A stretch of 64,000 nt of DNA from Bradyrhizobium sp. BTAi1 (GCF_000015165.1 NC_009485.1:5537501-5601500); one strand, 5' to 3'. Numbered from the stretch's first letter, positions 1 to 7,978 are shown. Made by a program: numbers and translations. The notes: a model not told the origin generated them from the sequence alone.

Positions 1-40
1 CGCGCCCCCGCCGCTTGATTGATGGTGAGGAGTCCGACAT
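1..40 (-). CDS. TetR-family regulator, N-terminal fragment (runs off left edge)
   Basis: An ATG at 38-40 on the minus strand opens a frame that stays open for 13 codons to the window edge and reads MSDSSPSIKRRGR. A short Ser-rich start followed by KRRGR is the usual N-terminus just before the helix-turn-helix of TetR/AcrR repressors. A perfect 20-bp palindrome lies 9 bp upstream of the ATG, as expected for an autoregulated TetR gene. No clear Shine-Dalgarno is seen, so the message may be leaderless. Only the extreme N-terminus is visible, so the family call rests on the motif plus the operator. Confidence 0.45.
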   Translation of the reverse strand, partial: MSDSSPSIKRRGR

Positions 41-49
41 GAAACATGT

Positions 50-69
50 ATGACTGACCGGTCAGTCAT
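50..69. promoter_or_regulatory. Perfect 20-bp palindrome, probable TetR operator
   Basis: ATGACTGACC is followed directly by its exact reverse complement GGTCAGTCAT with no spacer. Palindromes of the form TGACnnnnnnGTCA are typical TetR-family operators. It lies immediately upstream of the partial TetR-like start at 40 on the minus strand, so autorepression is the simplest reading. Confidence 0.6.
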
Positions 70-382
70 TGTCAAGGAAGCTTTGAACGCTGCGGAACTG
101 CCTCCTCGGATCGGGCATGTCCACGATCGGTCCGGCTTTGGCTCCGAGCGCAATTGCACGCGCGCCGCCCACACGGCCGACGACGATCGCTACTTTGCCT
201 CCATGCGGGGTCACGATCGCAGCGAAGCCATCGGCAATTCCACATCGGCAATAGCTGGATTGCGTCACGGCGCTCGCAATGACGCGTCGCGAGAGCCCGT
301 CAACGAGGACGCTCCTGTGGCAGTGGCCCGGATGCGCTTCCGCCTTCGCAGGCGCCAGCGCATCCGGGCCACGCACCTCGTC
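70..382. other. Gene-poor stretch containing a degenerate REP pair
   Basis: No convincing gene. A minus-strand open frame runs through it but is partly made of repeat sequence. Positions 210-286 hold two degenerate arms of the same dispersed repeat seen at 26297, 39757 and 54810 (GCAATCCAG and CTCGCAATGACG-like pieces on one side, GATGGCTTCGCTGCG-like on the other). The stretch lies downstream of the alcohol dehydrogenase gene and could serve as its transcription end. Confidence 0.5.
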
Positions 383-1408
383 TCAGGTGAAATCCAGCAC
401 CACGCGCCCGTCGATCTTGCCGGCCTTCATGCGATCGAAGATGGTGTTGATCTCCGACAGCGGCGCTGTCGTGATTTCGGCCTTCACCTTGCCTTCTGCC
501 GCGAAGGCCACGGCCTCATCGAGATCGCGTCGTGTGCCGACGATCGAGCCGCGCACGGTGATGCGCTTGAGCACGACATCGAAGATCGGCGTCGGGAACT
601 CACCCGGCGGCAGCCCCACCAGACTGACCGTGCCTTTGCGACGGACCATCTTCAGCGCCTGCGCGAAAGCGGGCGTCGACACCGCCGTCACCAGCACGCC
701 ATGGGCTCCGCCGCCGGTGAAGGCGATGACCCGCTCGACCGCATCCTTGTCCAGCGCGTTGACGGCGTGATCGGCGCCTGCCTCCAGCGCCAACTTCAGC
801 TTGTCCTCGGCAATGTCGAGACCGATCGCTTTCAGCCCCATCGCCTTTGCATATTGGATCGCGACGTGACCAAGACCGCCGACGCCGGAAATCACCACCC
901 ATTCGCCCGGACGGGTATCCGTCTCCTTCAGGCCCTTGTAGGTGGTGACGCCGGCACAGAGGATCGGCGCGATCTTGGCGAAGTTCACATTCGCCGGCAG
1001 GCGCGCCGCGAAGGCCGCCGAGGCGATGACATATTCCGCAAAGCCGCCATTCACGCTGTAGCCGGTGTTGTGCTGATGCTCGCACAGCGTTTCCCAGCCG
1101 GTCTCGCAATATTCGCAGCGCAGGCAGGCATCGTGCAGCCACGCCACGCCGACGGCGTCGCCGATCTTGAAATCAGTCACGCCCGGGCCAAGTGCTGCCA
1201 CCACGCCGGCGGCCTCATGGCCAGGAATGAACGGCGGCACCGGCTTGACCGGCCAATCGCCGGAGGCCGCGTGAAGATCAGTATGACACACGCCGCAGGC
1301 TTTCAGCTTCACCAGCAATTCGCCCGGCCCCGGCACAGGAACGGGGACGTCCTCGATGACGAGCGGCTTGCCGAAGGCTTTGACGACGGCGGCTTTCATG
1401 GTCTGCAT
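383..1408 (-). CDS. adhP: Zinc-dependent alcohol dehydrogenase, AdhP-like
   Basis: Medium-chain alcohol dehydrogenase of 341 aa that would oxidise primary alcohols with NAD or reduce aldehydes in the cytoplasm. Visible are the catalytic zinc motif CGVCHTDLH (Cys38) with GHE (His64), the four-cysteine structural zinc loop (Cys95, 98, 101, 109) and the NAD-binding GVGGLGHVA. The ATG at 1408 was chosen because GAGGAG precedes it by about 8 nt. A second ATG lies four codons in, and an upstream in-frame start at 1444 has no support. A perfect FNR/FixK box about 60 bp upstream of the start suggests induction under low oxygen, as is common for this class. Confidence 0.9.
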   Translation of the reverse strand: MQTMKAAVVKAFGKPLVIEDVPVPVPGPGELLVKLKACGVCHTDLHAASGDWPVKPVPPFIPGHEAAGVVAALGPGVTDFKIGDAVGVAWLHDACLRCEYCETGWETLCEHQHNTGYSVNGGFAEYVIASAAFAARLPANVNFAKIAPILCAGVTTYKGLKETDTRPGEWVVISGVGGLGHVAIQYAKAMGLKAIGLDIAEDKLKLALEAGADHAVNALDKDAVERVIAFTGGGAHGVLVTAVSTPAFAQALKMVRRKGTVSLVGLPPGEFPTPIFDVVLKRITVRGSIVGTRRDLDEAVAFAAEGKVKAEITTAPLSEINTIFDRMKAGKIDGRVVLDFT

Positions 1409-1461
1409 CTGTCTGCTCCTCATGTTGAGGCGCAAACTATCCAAGCCGACCTGTCGCGGTC

Positions 1462-1475
1462 TTGATCGGTATCAA
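1462..1475 (-). promoter_or_regulatory. FNR/FixK-type box upstream of adhP
   Basis: TTGATCGGTATCAA matches the FNR/FixK consensus TTGAT-N4-ATCAA perfectly. Its centre is 60 bp upstream of the adhP ATG at 1408. If it acts at the usual -40 position, transcription would begin near 1428 and leave a leader of about 20 nt. Confidence 0.7.
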
Positions 1476-1543
1476 AAGACGGTGCTGCTTTGATGCGCAG
1501 CATGTAACAATCTCATGACAGCGCCACCGTGCGGCCGGCGATC

Positions 1544-1957
1544 TCAGGCGTGAAATTTCAGCCCGTCGACGATCTTGTCCACCACCTTGCGCTCGGCGCG
1601 GAATGCCAGTCCCACCAGGTTGAGATCCATCCGCGCCACCGCCTTCACGGCCGCCCGGTTGGCCTCATCATGCGTGGTCGTGAACATGTCCTCGGTGTAG
1701 AGCGCCGGCTTCACCTCGCGCGCCAATGCGCGATCCAGAGCTCGCGCCAACGCCGCGCGATCAGGCGCGCCATAGATGAGAATCGGCTGTCCGATCAGCG
1801 CGTGATAGTTCGTCGCAGAGCCATCTTCATAGGGCGCGCCGATACACTCGGGAAAGGCAGCGGCGATGCCGCTGGCGAGGAACGCCGCCACGTTCAACTT
1901 CTGCCAGGCCGCAAGGTCGTTGCGGATGATGAGTGCGATCTTCGTATCGAATTGCAT
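1544..1957 (-). CDS. DUF2000 family protein
   Basis: A 137-aa protein beginning MQFDTKIALIIRNDLAAWQKLN, which matches the DUF2000 family. The family has conserved segments around the N-terminal strand and a middle block like PILIYGA followed by a Thr-rich TEDMFTTTHDEAN segment. Biochemical function is unknown. The long open frame continues upstream, but residues before this Met are not family-like. No signal peptide or membrane segment, so it is probably cytoplasmic. It stands alone between adhP and the DUF4189 gene. Confidence 0.8.
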   Translation of the reverse strand: MQFDTKIALIIRNDLAAWQKLNVAAFLASGIAAAFPECIGAPYEDGSATNYHALIGQPILIYGAPDRAALARALDRALAREVKPALYTEDMFTTTHDEANRAAVKAVARMDLNLVGLAFRAERKVVDKIVDGLKFHA

Positions 1958-2079
1958 GTCACTTCCAAGGGTTCGATATGCGCAAGCGCCCAGAATAGCC
2001 GAGCCATTCCGGGCGTGAAGCATCGACAATGCAAGCGATGGCCGTGGAACTTGATAGTCCCCGGCCGGCAGCGCCTGGA

Positions 2080-2484
2080 TCAGCCCTTGGCGTCGCAGAC
2101 CCAGGCGCGGATCACGCATTCCTTGCCACCATATTTGTAGCATTCGCGCGTCGCGTCGTTGAGCGAGGCCGAGATCTTCGGCCGGACCGCATAGCCGTGT
2201 GGACCGCAGGGATTGGTCAGGTCGACGGCGAACGCCGCACAGGCCTTCTTCATCGTCACGGCGGTGCATTCGCCCTTGCATTGCTTGAGCGCCGCGGCCT
2301 TGGCGAGATGCTCGGCCGGATAGTCGAAGGCCTGGCCAAAGGCGGCACAGCGGCCGATGGCAAAGGCGCCGGCGGCATGCGCCGGGCTGATGGCGGCGTC
2401 GCTCACAATGCGTGCGGCACCGACGATCACGGTCAATCCAAATGCAAACAGCGCGAAACGTCGCGCGGCCGTCGAAACGATCAC
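2080..2484 (-). CDS. Secreted DUF4189 family protein
   Basis: A 134-aa protein with an N-terminal hydrophobic signal segment (about residues 8-38, ending AHA) and a cysteine-rich body. Alternating Ala/Gly-rich strands with the cysteines in ALKQCKGEC, KKACAAFA and NPCGPHG fit DUF4189, a small exported domain of unknown function. A disulphide-bonded periplasmic location is inferred. It is monocistronic. A palindromic repeat lies about 100 bp upstream, between it and the IS110 element. Confidence 0.75.
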   Translation of the reverse strand: MIVSTAARRFALFAFGLTVIVGAARIVSDAAISPAHAAGAFAIGRCAAFGQAFDYPAEHLAKAAALKQCKGECTAVTMKKACAAFAVDLTNPCGPHGYAVRPKISASLNDATRECYKYGGKECVIRAWVCDAKG

Positions 2485-2587
2485 TCTCTCCTCCCCCGAG
2501 GCCCAATGTCGGCAAATCTAGCCGGGGGTTGTTGAGACTTGGTGAATGAGAGGTTGAGGGGCGAGCGCGAGTCTCGGTGACGAGGTC

Positions 2588-2617
2588 CGTAGCCCGCATG
2601 AGCGGCTCATCCGGGCT
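2588..2617. repeat. Palindromic repeat, family 2 (AGCCCG...CGGGCT)
   Basis: AGCCCGCATGAG and CTCATCCGGGCT form a hairpin with a CGG loop. Related copies occur at 12771 and 45571. The right end of the IS110 element begins 4 bp after it. Confidence 0.7.
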
Positions 2618-2870
2618 TCTGTAACGGGCCTTGGTTTGTCAATCCCAATTCTGCATGTCCTCTCGCCGGGCCCTTGCTTCTGTACGGGGTCGGCGCATGG
2701 CCGCCACCTGTTGGGCTGCGTAAGAGGAACCGGCCGGCCAATCTACGGAGAGCGTGGTTTTGAACCGACTGCCCGGATGGCGGCCTGACCGGATCCATCG
2801 TCCCGGCGAAGGGACCCTGCTCGGGGAGAGCCTGGTGTCGTGGCCCGCCCAGAACTCGATCGATGCTCCC

Positions 2871-3905
2871 CTAGGTCGCGGCAGCCTTGGCCGCGGGGTT
2901 GAACGGCATGTTGTCGGCGAGCATGCGGTGAAGGATCACGGCAAGCTTGCGCGGCAGAGCCACCTTGGCTTTGCGCGGGCCGGCGCGCCTGGCGACCCGC
3001 ATCGCCCAGCTCTTCAGCTGTGAGCAGTTCTTGACCGGCTTGGTCAGCATGATGTGCGCCGCCTGATAGAGCGCCTCGCGCACCGACGCATCGCCGACCT
3101 TCGTGATGCGGCCGCTATAGTCGGTCTCGCCGGACTGGTACCGTCTCGGCGTGAGGCCAAAATGCGCGCCTGTCGCCTTGGAGGATCGGAAGCGCTTGGG
3201 GTCGTCGATTGCGAACATGTAGGTCAGCGCGACGATCGGGCCGACGGCCGGCGTGGTCATCAACAGCTTGGCCTGCGGATGGGCCTTCGCGAGCTGTTGC
3301 ACCTGCTTGTCCAGCTTCTTGAACTCGCGCAGCAGCACCGTATGAGCCTCGAGCAGCGCCTGCACGACCAGCGTCAGTCCCGAATGGCCAGCCACCAGCG
3401 CCTCGATTCGCGTCGCGAAGCTGCGATCGGTGGTCTTGCCGACCTTCAAGCCGAAGCCCCGTAGCACGCCGCGCAAACAGTTCTCGACGTCGTGCAGCTT
3501 CGATTGCAGCAGCTTGCGTGCCGTAAGAACCGCACGCATCTCCTGCGCCTCGATCGATTTGCAATGAACCGGACGGAACCAGCCAAGCCGCATCAGCTGG
3601 GCAATACCCCTTGCATCGTTGCGGTCGGACTTCACCGACATCGCCCTGAAGGCGTCACGCACGTGCCGCGTCTCCAGCAGTTCGACCCGCTGACCCGCCT
3701 CCTGCATCGCCGCATACAGCCATTGCGACAGCGGCCCTGCCTCCAGACCGATCCGCTCAACCTCGATGCCGAACTGCTTGAACCAGCCGATCAAGACTGC
3801 CGGCTCACTCTCGACTGCCGCTTCCCGAACGATCTTGCCCGCCCCATCGACAATGCAGACCGCCGAGGATTTCAAAGACACGTCAATTCCGGCATAGTGG
3901 TTCAT
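2871..3905 (-). CDS. IS110-family transposase (recombinase)
   Basis: A 344-aa protein of full family length. The N-terminal RuvC-like domain has the DEDD residues Asp8 (AGIDVS), Glu55 (GLEAGP), Asp94 and Asp97 (SDRNDARG). The C-terminal transposase_20 block contains AVGPIVA, GLTPRRYQSGE and GDASVREALYQAA, where the recombination serine resides in this family. Family members are guided by a structured RNA from the element's own non-coding end, and a large folded region directly precedes this gene. No frameshift or stop is seen, so it may be active. Confidence 0.93.
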   Translation of the reverse strand: MNHYAGIDVSLKSSAVCIVDGAGKIVREAAVESEPAVLIGWFKQFGIEVERIGLEAGPLSQWLYAAMQEAGQRVELLETRHVRDAFRAMSVKSDRNDARGIAQLMRLGWFRPVHCKSIEAQEMRAVLTARKLLQSKLHDVENCLRGVLRGFGLKVGKTTDRSFATRIEALVAGHSGLTLVVQALLEAHTVLLREFKKLDKQVQQLAKAHPQAKLLMTTPAVGPIVALTYMFAIDDPKRFRSSKATGAHFGLTPRRYQSGETDYSGRITKVGDASVREALYQAAHIMLTKPVKNCSQLKSWAMRVARRAGPRKAKVALPRKLAVILHRMLADNMPFNPAAKAAAT

Positions 3906-4050
3906 GGTCGTCCCCTAATGATGCGAGGAGCGGGCTTGCCCGACTCCGTTGAACACCATCAATTTGAGGGACGACCACCTTTCCGCCAACCGGGCGGCAC
4001 GCGAACGCGCTCCCAAATAGCGCAGGAGTGAGCGTGCCGCTCGGGTGGTC
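3906..4050 (-). ncRNA. Candidate IS110 bridge (seek) RNA
   Basis: Between the element's inverted repeat and the transposase start, about 145 nt hold two nested stem-loops. The first pairs 3990-4002 with 4032-4044 (12 of 13 positions) around an inner loop. The second pairs 3905-3914 with 3968-3977 (10 perfect bp, reaching the start codon) and contains an inner hairpin at 3927-3947 with GGAG/CTCC and CGGGC/GCCCG stems. This position and two-loop layout are those of IS110 bridge RNAs. Transcription and guide pairing are inferred. The 240-nt region downstream of the gene is a second possible RNA site. Confidence 0.5.
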
Positions 4051-4074
4051 GGCCCGTTACCCCATCTACACGAT

Positions 4075-5679
4075 TCAGCCGCGTCGCGCGGCTTCCAGGG
4101 CCTGCGGCGTGTCGATGTCGAGGAAGGCGCTGTCGCCGTCGACGGGCACCTCGGCGACGGCCTCGGTGTGCTTGGCGATCAGATGCCGCGCGCCGACATC
4201 GCCATCGAGGGTCATCAGCTCGGCGAAGAAGCGGCGCGACCACAATACGGGATTGCCGCGACGCCCCTCGGAGACGGGCACGACGATCAAATTGCCGCGA
4301 TCCGGTGCAAAGGCGGCTATCAGGCGGTCGAGCAGGCCCGACGACACCATCGGCATGTCGCCGAGACAGACCACCGCGCCATCAACCGTATCGGGCACCG
4401 CGGCGATGCCGGCTTTCACCGAGCTGGCAAGACCGCCGGCAAAATCGGGATTGCGGACGAAGCGGACGTCGAGATCCGACAGCGCCTGCTCGACCAGCTC
4501 GGCCTGATGCCCGGTGACGACGATGACCTCGCTGGCCTTCGAGGCCAGCGCCTGCTCGGTGACGATCCGCACCAGCTTCTTGCCGTCGAGCTCGGCCAGA
4601 AGCTTGTTCGGTCCGCCCATTCGGGTCGAGCGCCCGGCCGCGAGCACGATGGCGGCGACCTTGCGCTCGCCCTCGACCTCCGGCTTGGCCCGCGGCTGCG
4701 GCCGCGTCACAATCTCCATCAGCAGGCCGCCGACGCCCATCGCCGTCAGCTCCGCCCGCGTCACCTTGATCCCGGCGAGCAGCCGCATCAGCACCCAATC
4801 GAAGCCGTTCTCGGCTGGTGAGCGGGCGCAGCCGGGGGCGCCCAGCACCGGCACGCCAGCGGCGCTGCCAATCAGCAGCAGATTGCCGGGATCGACCGGC
4901 ATGCCGAAATGCGCGATGGCCCCCCCGATGCCGGTGATGGCCGCCGGGATCACGTCGCGGCGGTCGGCGATCGCCGAGGCGCCGAACACGATGACGAGTT
5001 CGGCGCCAAGGCCGAGCAGGTCCTTGATGGCAGCGGCCAGCGGGGCCTGCTCATGCGGCACGCGGCGCTCGGCGATGACGGCCGCGCCCGCCGGCGCCAG
5101 ACGCTCAGCGGTGACCCGCAGCGTCTTGTCGATGACCTTCGGAGCCAGCCCGGGCAAGATGGTCGACACGACGCCGACGCGCTTGACGACATAGGGCGCG
5201 ACCCTCAGCGCACCCTTTCCGGCCGCCGCCACGGCGGCATCGCGCAGGCGGCCCTCGACGCCGAATGGAATGAGCTTGACGGTGCCGACCATCTCGCCTT
5301 CGACCACCGGCTTGAACGCCGGCAGGGTCGCGAAGGTGATCGCCTCATCGACCTCGTTGATGCGATCGACGGCGGCGCGGTCGACGACCAGCACGCCGGC
5401 CTGCGCCGCAAACAGATTGGCGCGCCCGGTGAAGGCGCGATCGACATGAATGCCCTCGCCCGCCACCACCTTGGCGACGTCAGCGGCGGCCTCGTCCTCG
5501 GAGACGTCGCCAGCCTCGAGCCTCACGACGACGATCTCCTTGACGCCTTCCCTGACCAGCGCCTCGACCTCGGTGGGGCCGATCAAGGTGCCCTTCTTGA
5601 GCACCAATGATCCCTTGCGCAGGGTGTGCACGGTCACCCCGCCGATCGCCTCAGCCGGACTGGCAGGACCGAATTTCAT
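4075..5679 (-). CDS. MoeA-like/MobA-like molybdopterin-cofactor fusion protein
   Basis: A 534-aa two-domain protein. The first about 335 residues resemble the MoeA/MogA molybdopterin-binding fold (a segment near VIVFGASAIADRRDVIPAAI and the GAPGCARSP loop). The last about 195 residues are a MobA/MocA nucleotidyltransferase with the signature VLAAGRSTRMGGPNKLL and the acidic LGDMPMV. It probably forms the cytosine-dinucleotide form of the molybdenum cofactor used by xanthine-oxidase-family enzymes. Its start overlaps the xdhC stop by 4 bp, making it the last gene of the cox-type operon. Confidence 0.85.
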   Translation of the reverse strand: MKFGPASPAEAIGGVTVHTLRKGSLVLKKGTLIGPTEVEALVREGVKEIVVVRLEAGDVSEDEAAADVAKVVAGEGIHVDRAFTGRANLFAAQAGVLVVDRAAVDRINEVDEAITFATLPAFKPVVEGEMVGTVKLIPFGVEGRLRDAAVAAAGKGALRVAPYVVKRVGVVSTILPGLAPKVIDKTLRVTAERLAPAGAAVIAERRVPHEQAPLAAAIKDLLGLGAELVIVFGASAIADRRDVIPAAITGIGGAIAHFGMPVDPGNLLLIGSAAGVPVLGAPGCARSPAENGFDWVLMRLLAGIKVTRAELTAMGVGGLLMEIVTRPQPRAKPEVEGERKVAAIVLAAGRSTRMGGPNKLLAELDGKKLVRIVTEQALASKASEVIVVTGHQAELVEQALSDLDVRFVRNPDFAGGLASSVKAGIAAVPDTVDGAVVCLGDMPMVSSGLLDRLIAAFAPDRGNLIVVPVSEGRRGNPVLWSRRFFAELMTLDGDVGARHLIAKHTEAVAEVPVDGDSAFLDIDTPQALEAARRG

Positions 5680-6377
5680 GCCGCCTGCTCTTTTTCCTTG
5701 GCCGGCAGCCGCAACGTGGCGGTGATCTCGGCCATGATCGACACCGCGATCTCCGACGGCGACACCGCGCCGATGGCCAGCCCGATCGGCGCATGGATGC
5801 GGGCGATGTCGGCGTCGCTGGCGCCCTGCGCCCGCAGCCGGTCGCCGCGCTTGGCATGGGTCTTCCGCGAGCCGAGCGCGCCAATATAGAAGCAGTCGCG
5901 CGAGAAGGCGTGCAGCAGCGCCGGATCGTCGATCTTCGGATCATGCGTCAGCGCCACGAACGCCGTGTAGTGATCGACATTCAGCGGCGGCAGCGCCACG
6001 TCGGGCCATTCGGCGATCAGCGGCACATCGGGAAAGCGCTCGGGACTGGCGAAGGCGGTGCGCGGATCGACGACCGTGACGTCATAGCCGAGCGATTTGG
6101 CGATCGGCGCCAAGGCCTGGCTGATATGGACCGCGCCAACGATGACGAGCTTCGCCGTCGGTGCGTAGACGTTCAGGAACAGCCGCTTGCCCTGGGCCTC
6201 GACCATGCCGCTCTTGCCCATGCGCAGATGCGTGGCGAGCTCGTTGCGCAGGGGATCAGCCGCGATGTCGGCGGCCTTGACCAGGCGCTGCTCGCCGGAG
6301 GCGATGTCGGTCACGAGGATGGCCGGGCGGCGCGCGGCGCGCTCGGCGTTGAGTTCGGCGAGCGTTGAAAGCTGCAT
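5676..6377 (-). CDS. xdhC: XdhC/CoxI family maturation protein, Rossmann part
   Basis: A 233-aa protein with the C-terminal Rossmann domain of XdhC/CoxI (APTAKLVIVGAVHISQALAP, then VVDPRTAF and FYIGALGSRKTHAKR). XdhC proteins bind molybdenum cofactor and help insert its sulfurated form into molybdenum hydroxylases. The N-terminal XdhC/CoxI domain is encoded separately just upstream, with only a 3-bp gap, so the two products may work as a pair. The stop overlaps the next start by 4 bp. Confidence 0.88.
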   Translation of the reverse strand: MQLSTLAELNAERAARRPAILVTDIASGEQRLVKAADIAADPLRNELATHLRMGKSGMVEAQGKRLFLNVYAPTAKLVIVGAVHISQALAPIAKSLGYDVTVVDPRTAFASPERFPDVPLIAEWPDVALPPLNVDHYTAFVALTHDPKIDDPALLHAFSRDCFYIGALGSRKTHAKRGDRLRAQGASDADIARIHAPIGLAIGAVSPSEIAVSIMAEITATLRLPAKEKEQAA

Positions 6378-6380
6378 CTC

Positions 6381-6704
6381 TCAGCCCACCTTCTCGACGA
6401 ACACGCGGATGGTGCCGCCACAGGACAGTCCGACATTCCAGGCAGTCTCGTCGGCGACGCCGAACTCCAGCATCTTCGGCTGGCCGCTGGAGATCACGTC
6501 GAGCGCCTCGGTGACGACGGCGCCCTCGACGCAGCCGCCAGATACCGAGCCCAGGAACGTGCCATCGTCATTGATAACCAGATTGGAGCCGACTGGCCGC
6601 GGCGCCGAGCCCCAGGTCTCGACCACGGTGGCGAGCGCCACGCCATGGCCGGATGTGCGCCAGTCCTCGGCGGCCTTGAGGATGTCTTCGTCGCGGTTCA
6701 GCAT
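6381..6704 (-). CDS. XdhC/CoxI family protein, N-terminal domain only
   Basis: A 107-aa protein equal to the XdhC_CoxI N-terminal domain (VALATVVETWGSAPRPVG, SVSGGCVEGAV and a C-terminal NVGLSCGGTIRVFVE). In single-chain XdhC proteins this domain precedes the Rossmann part found here in the next gene. Cysteines in GGCVE and SCGG are candidates for handling the cofactor sulfur. It lies 26 bp after coxE and 3 bp before xdhC in the same operon. Confidence 0.88.
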   Translation of the reverse strand: MLNRDEDILKAAEDWRTSGHGVALATVVETWGSAPRPVGSNLVINDDGTFLGSVSGGCVEGAVVTEALDVISSGQPKMLEFGVADETAWNVGLSCGGTIRVFVEKVG

Positions 6705-6730
6705 GGCTGTCTCCTTCGGAAGGACGGGTC

Positions 6731-7936
6731 TCAGGCGGCGGGCCGGATCACGCGGCTGATGTGCGGCGGGAGCGGCGATGACAGCGCCGAGATCAGCGTC
6801 TCGATCGAGGTCAAGTTATGTACGGGGCGGAATTCGTCAACGTGGGGCAGCATGGTTTTGATGCCCTGCGCCTTGGCCTCGAAGCCGGAATAGCGCAGCA
6901 GCGGGTTGAGCCAGATCAGGCGGCGGCAGGAGCGGTGCAGGCGGTCCATCTCGAAGGCGAGCTTGCTGTCGGCCTCGCGCTCGAGCCCGTCAGAGATCAG
7001 GAGCACGATCGCGCCCTGCCCGAGCACGCGCCGCGCCCATTGCTTGTTGAAGGTCTGCAGCGAGGTGGCGATCCTGGTGCCGCCGGCCCAGTCCTCGACA
7101 TTGGCCGAGCAACTCGCCAGCGCCTCGTCCGGATCGCGCTGCCGCAGCGCCCGCGTCACGTTGGTCAGCCTGGTGCCGAACAGGAACACCGACACGCGCT
7201 TGCGGGCGTCGGTGATGGCGTGCAGGAAATGCAGAAACAGGCGGGTGTATTCGCTCATCGAGCCGGAGATATCGAGCAGCGCCACGATCGGCGCCGGTTT
7301 CTCGATCCGTCCCAGGCGATGGAAGTTGATGATCTCGCCCTCGGTGCGCAGCGCCTGCCGCAAGGTCTTGCGCATGTCGATGCGGTGGCCGCGGGGATCT
7401 GTGGTGTGGCGGCGCGTCTTCAGCTCGGCCTGCGGCAGCCGCATCTTGGCGATCGCGCGCGCGACCTCGGCGATCTCGGCCGCGCTCATCTGGGCAAAAT
7501 CCTTCTTCTGCAGCACCTCGCGGTCGGACACCGACAGCCGCAGATCCTGCTCCTGCGCCTTCGGCTCCTCATGCATCTGCGGCTGGGCCATCGCCTCCTG
7601 CACCCGGCGCGACGCCGGCGGCGGCTTCTTCTTGGCGTGATCCGGCAGCGGCACGGAATCGAGCATCGACTTCCACTCCTCGGCGGGGCGGAAGAACAGG
7701 TCGAAGGCCTGGGCGAAGATCAGCGCGTGCTCATGGCGCTTGACGAAGATCGATTCCAGCGTGGTGAAGACGTCCGCGCGCTTGCCGATGTCGATGACCT
7801 CGAGCGCGGTCATGGCATCGATCACAGCGCCTGGCCCGACCGGAAGACCTGCTGCACGCAGCGCCCGCGCAAAGCCTGCAATGTTGTCGGCAATGCCGCC
7901 GGTGGGTGGTGCGAGGTGATTGATGCTGGTGGGCAC
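6731..7936 (-). CDS. coxE: CoxE-like VWA-domain protein
   Basis: About 400 aa with a C-terminal von Willebrand A domain whose metal site is DISGSMS. The middle region is charged (many Lys, Glu, Gln). CoxE acts with the AAA ATPase CoxD in post-translational assembly of the CuSMoO2 centre of CO dehydrogenase in the cytoplasm. The start chosen is the GTG at 7936, preceded by GAGGGA at about 8 nt and giving MPTSINHL. A GTG nine codons upstream is possible. A repeat of about 100 bp sits between this gene and coxD, so the operon may be partly uncoupled here. Confidence 0.88.
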   Translation of the reverse strand: MPTSINHLAPPTGGIADNIAGFARALRAAGLPVGPGAVIDAMTALEVIDIGKRADVFTTLESIFVKRHEHALIFAQAFDLFFRPAEEWKSMLDSVPLPDHAKKKPPPASRRVQEAMAQPQMHEEPKAQEQDLRLSVSDREVLQKKDFAQMSAAEIAEVARAIAKMRLPQAELKTRRHTTDPRGHRIDMRKTLRQALRTEGEIINFHRLGRIEKPAPIVALLDISGSMSEYTRLFLHFLHAITDARKRVSVFLFGTRLTNVTRALRQRDPDEALASCSANVEDWAGGTRIATSLQTFNKQWARRVLGQGAIVLLISDGLEREADSKLAFEMDRLHRSCRRLIWLNPLLRYSGFEAKAQGIKTMLPHVDEFRPVHNLTSIETLISALSSPLPPHISRVIRPAA

Positions 7937-7978
7937 GTTCTGATCCCTCGTCGCTTCGCACACGCCTCAAATTGAGTT

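Larger units (their letters stand above)
2621..4060 (-). mobile_element. IS110-family insertion sequence (about 1440 bp)
   Basis: One intact transposase gene flanked by non-coding ends. GTAACGGGCC at 2621-2630 is matched by its exact inverse GGCCCGTTAC at 4051-4060, giving 10-bp inverted repeats that I take as the termini. No target duplication is seen at the outer edges, as expected for IS110. The element lies between the DUF4189 gene and the end of the cox-type operon, with its right end at the foot of a palindromic repeat. Exact ends are inferred; comparison with an empty site would settle them. Confidence 0.65.

Noticed and set aside
62..376. 104-aa minus-strand open frame downstream of adhP
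   Set aside because: It is built partly from degenerate palindromic repeat sequence, has no ribosome site and no recognisable family.
2607..2798. 63-aa frame inside the IS110 right end
   Set aside because: It lies wholly in the non-coding end of the element and looks unrelated to any protein family.
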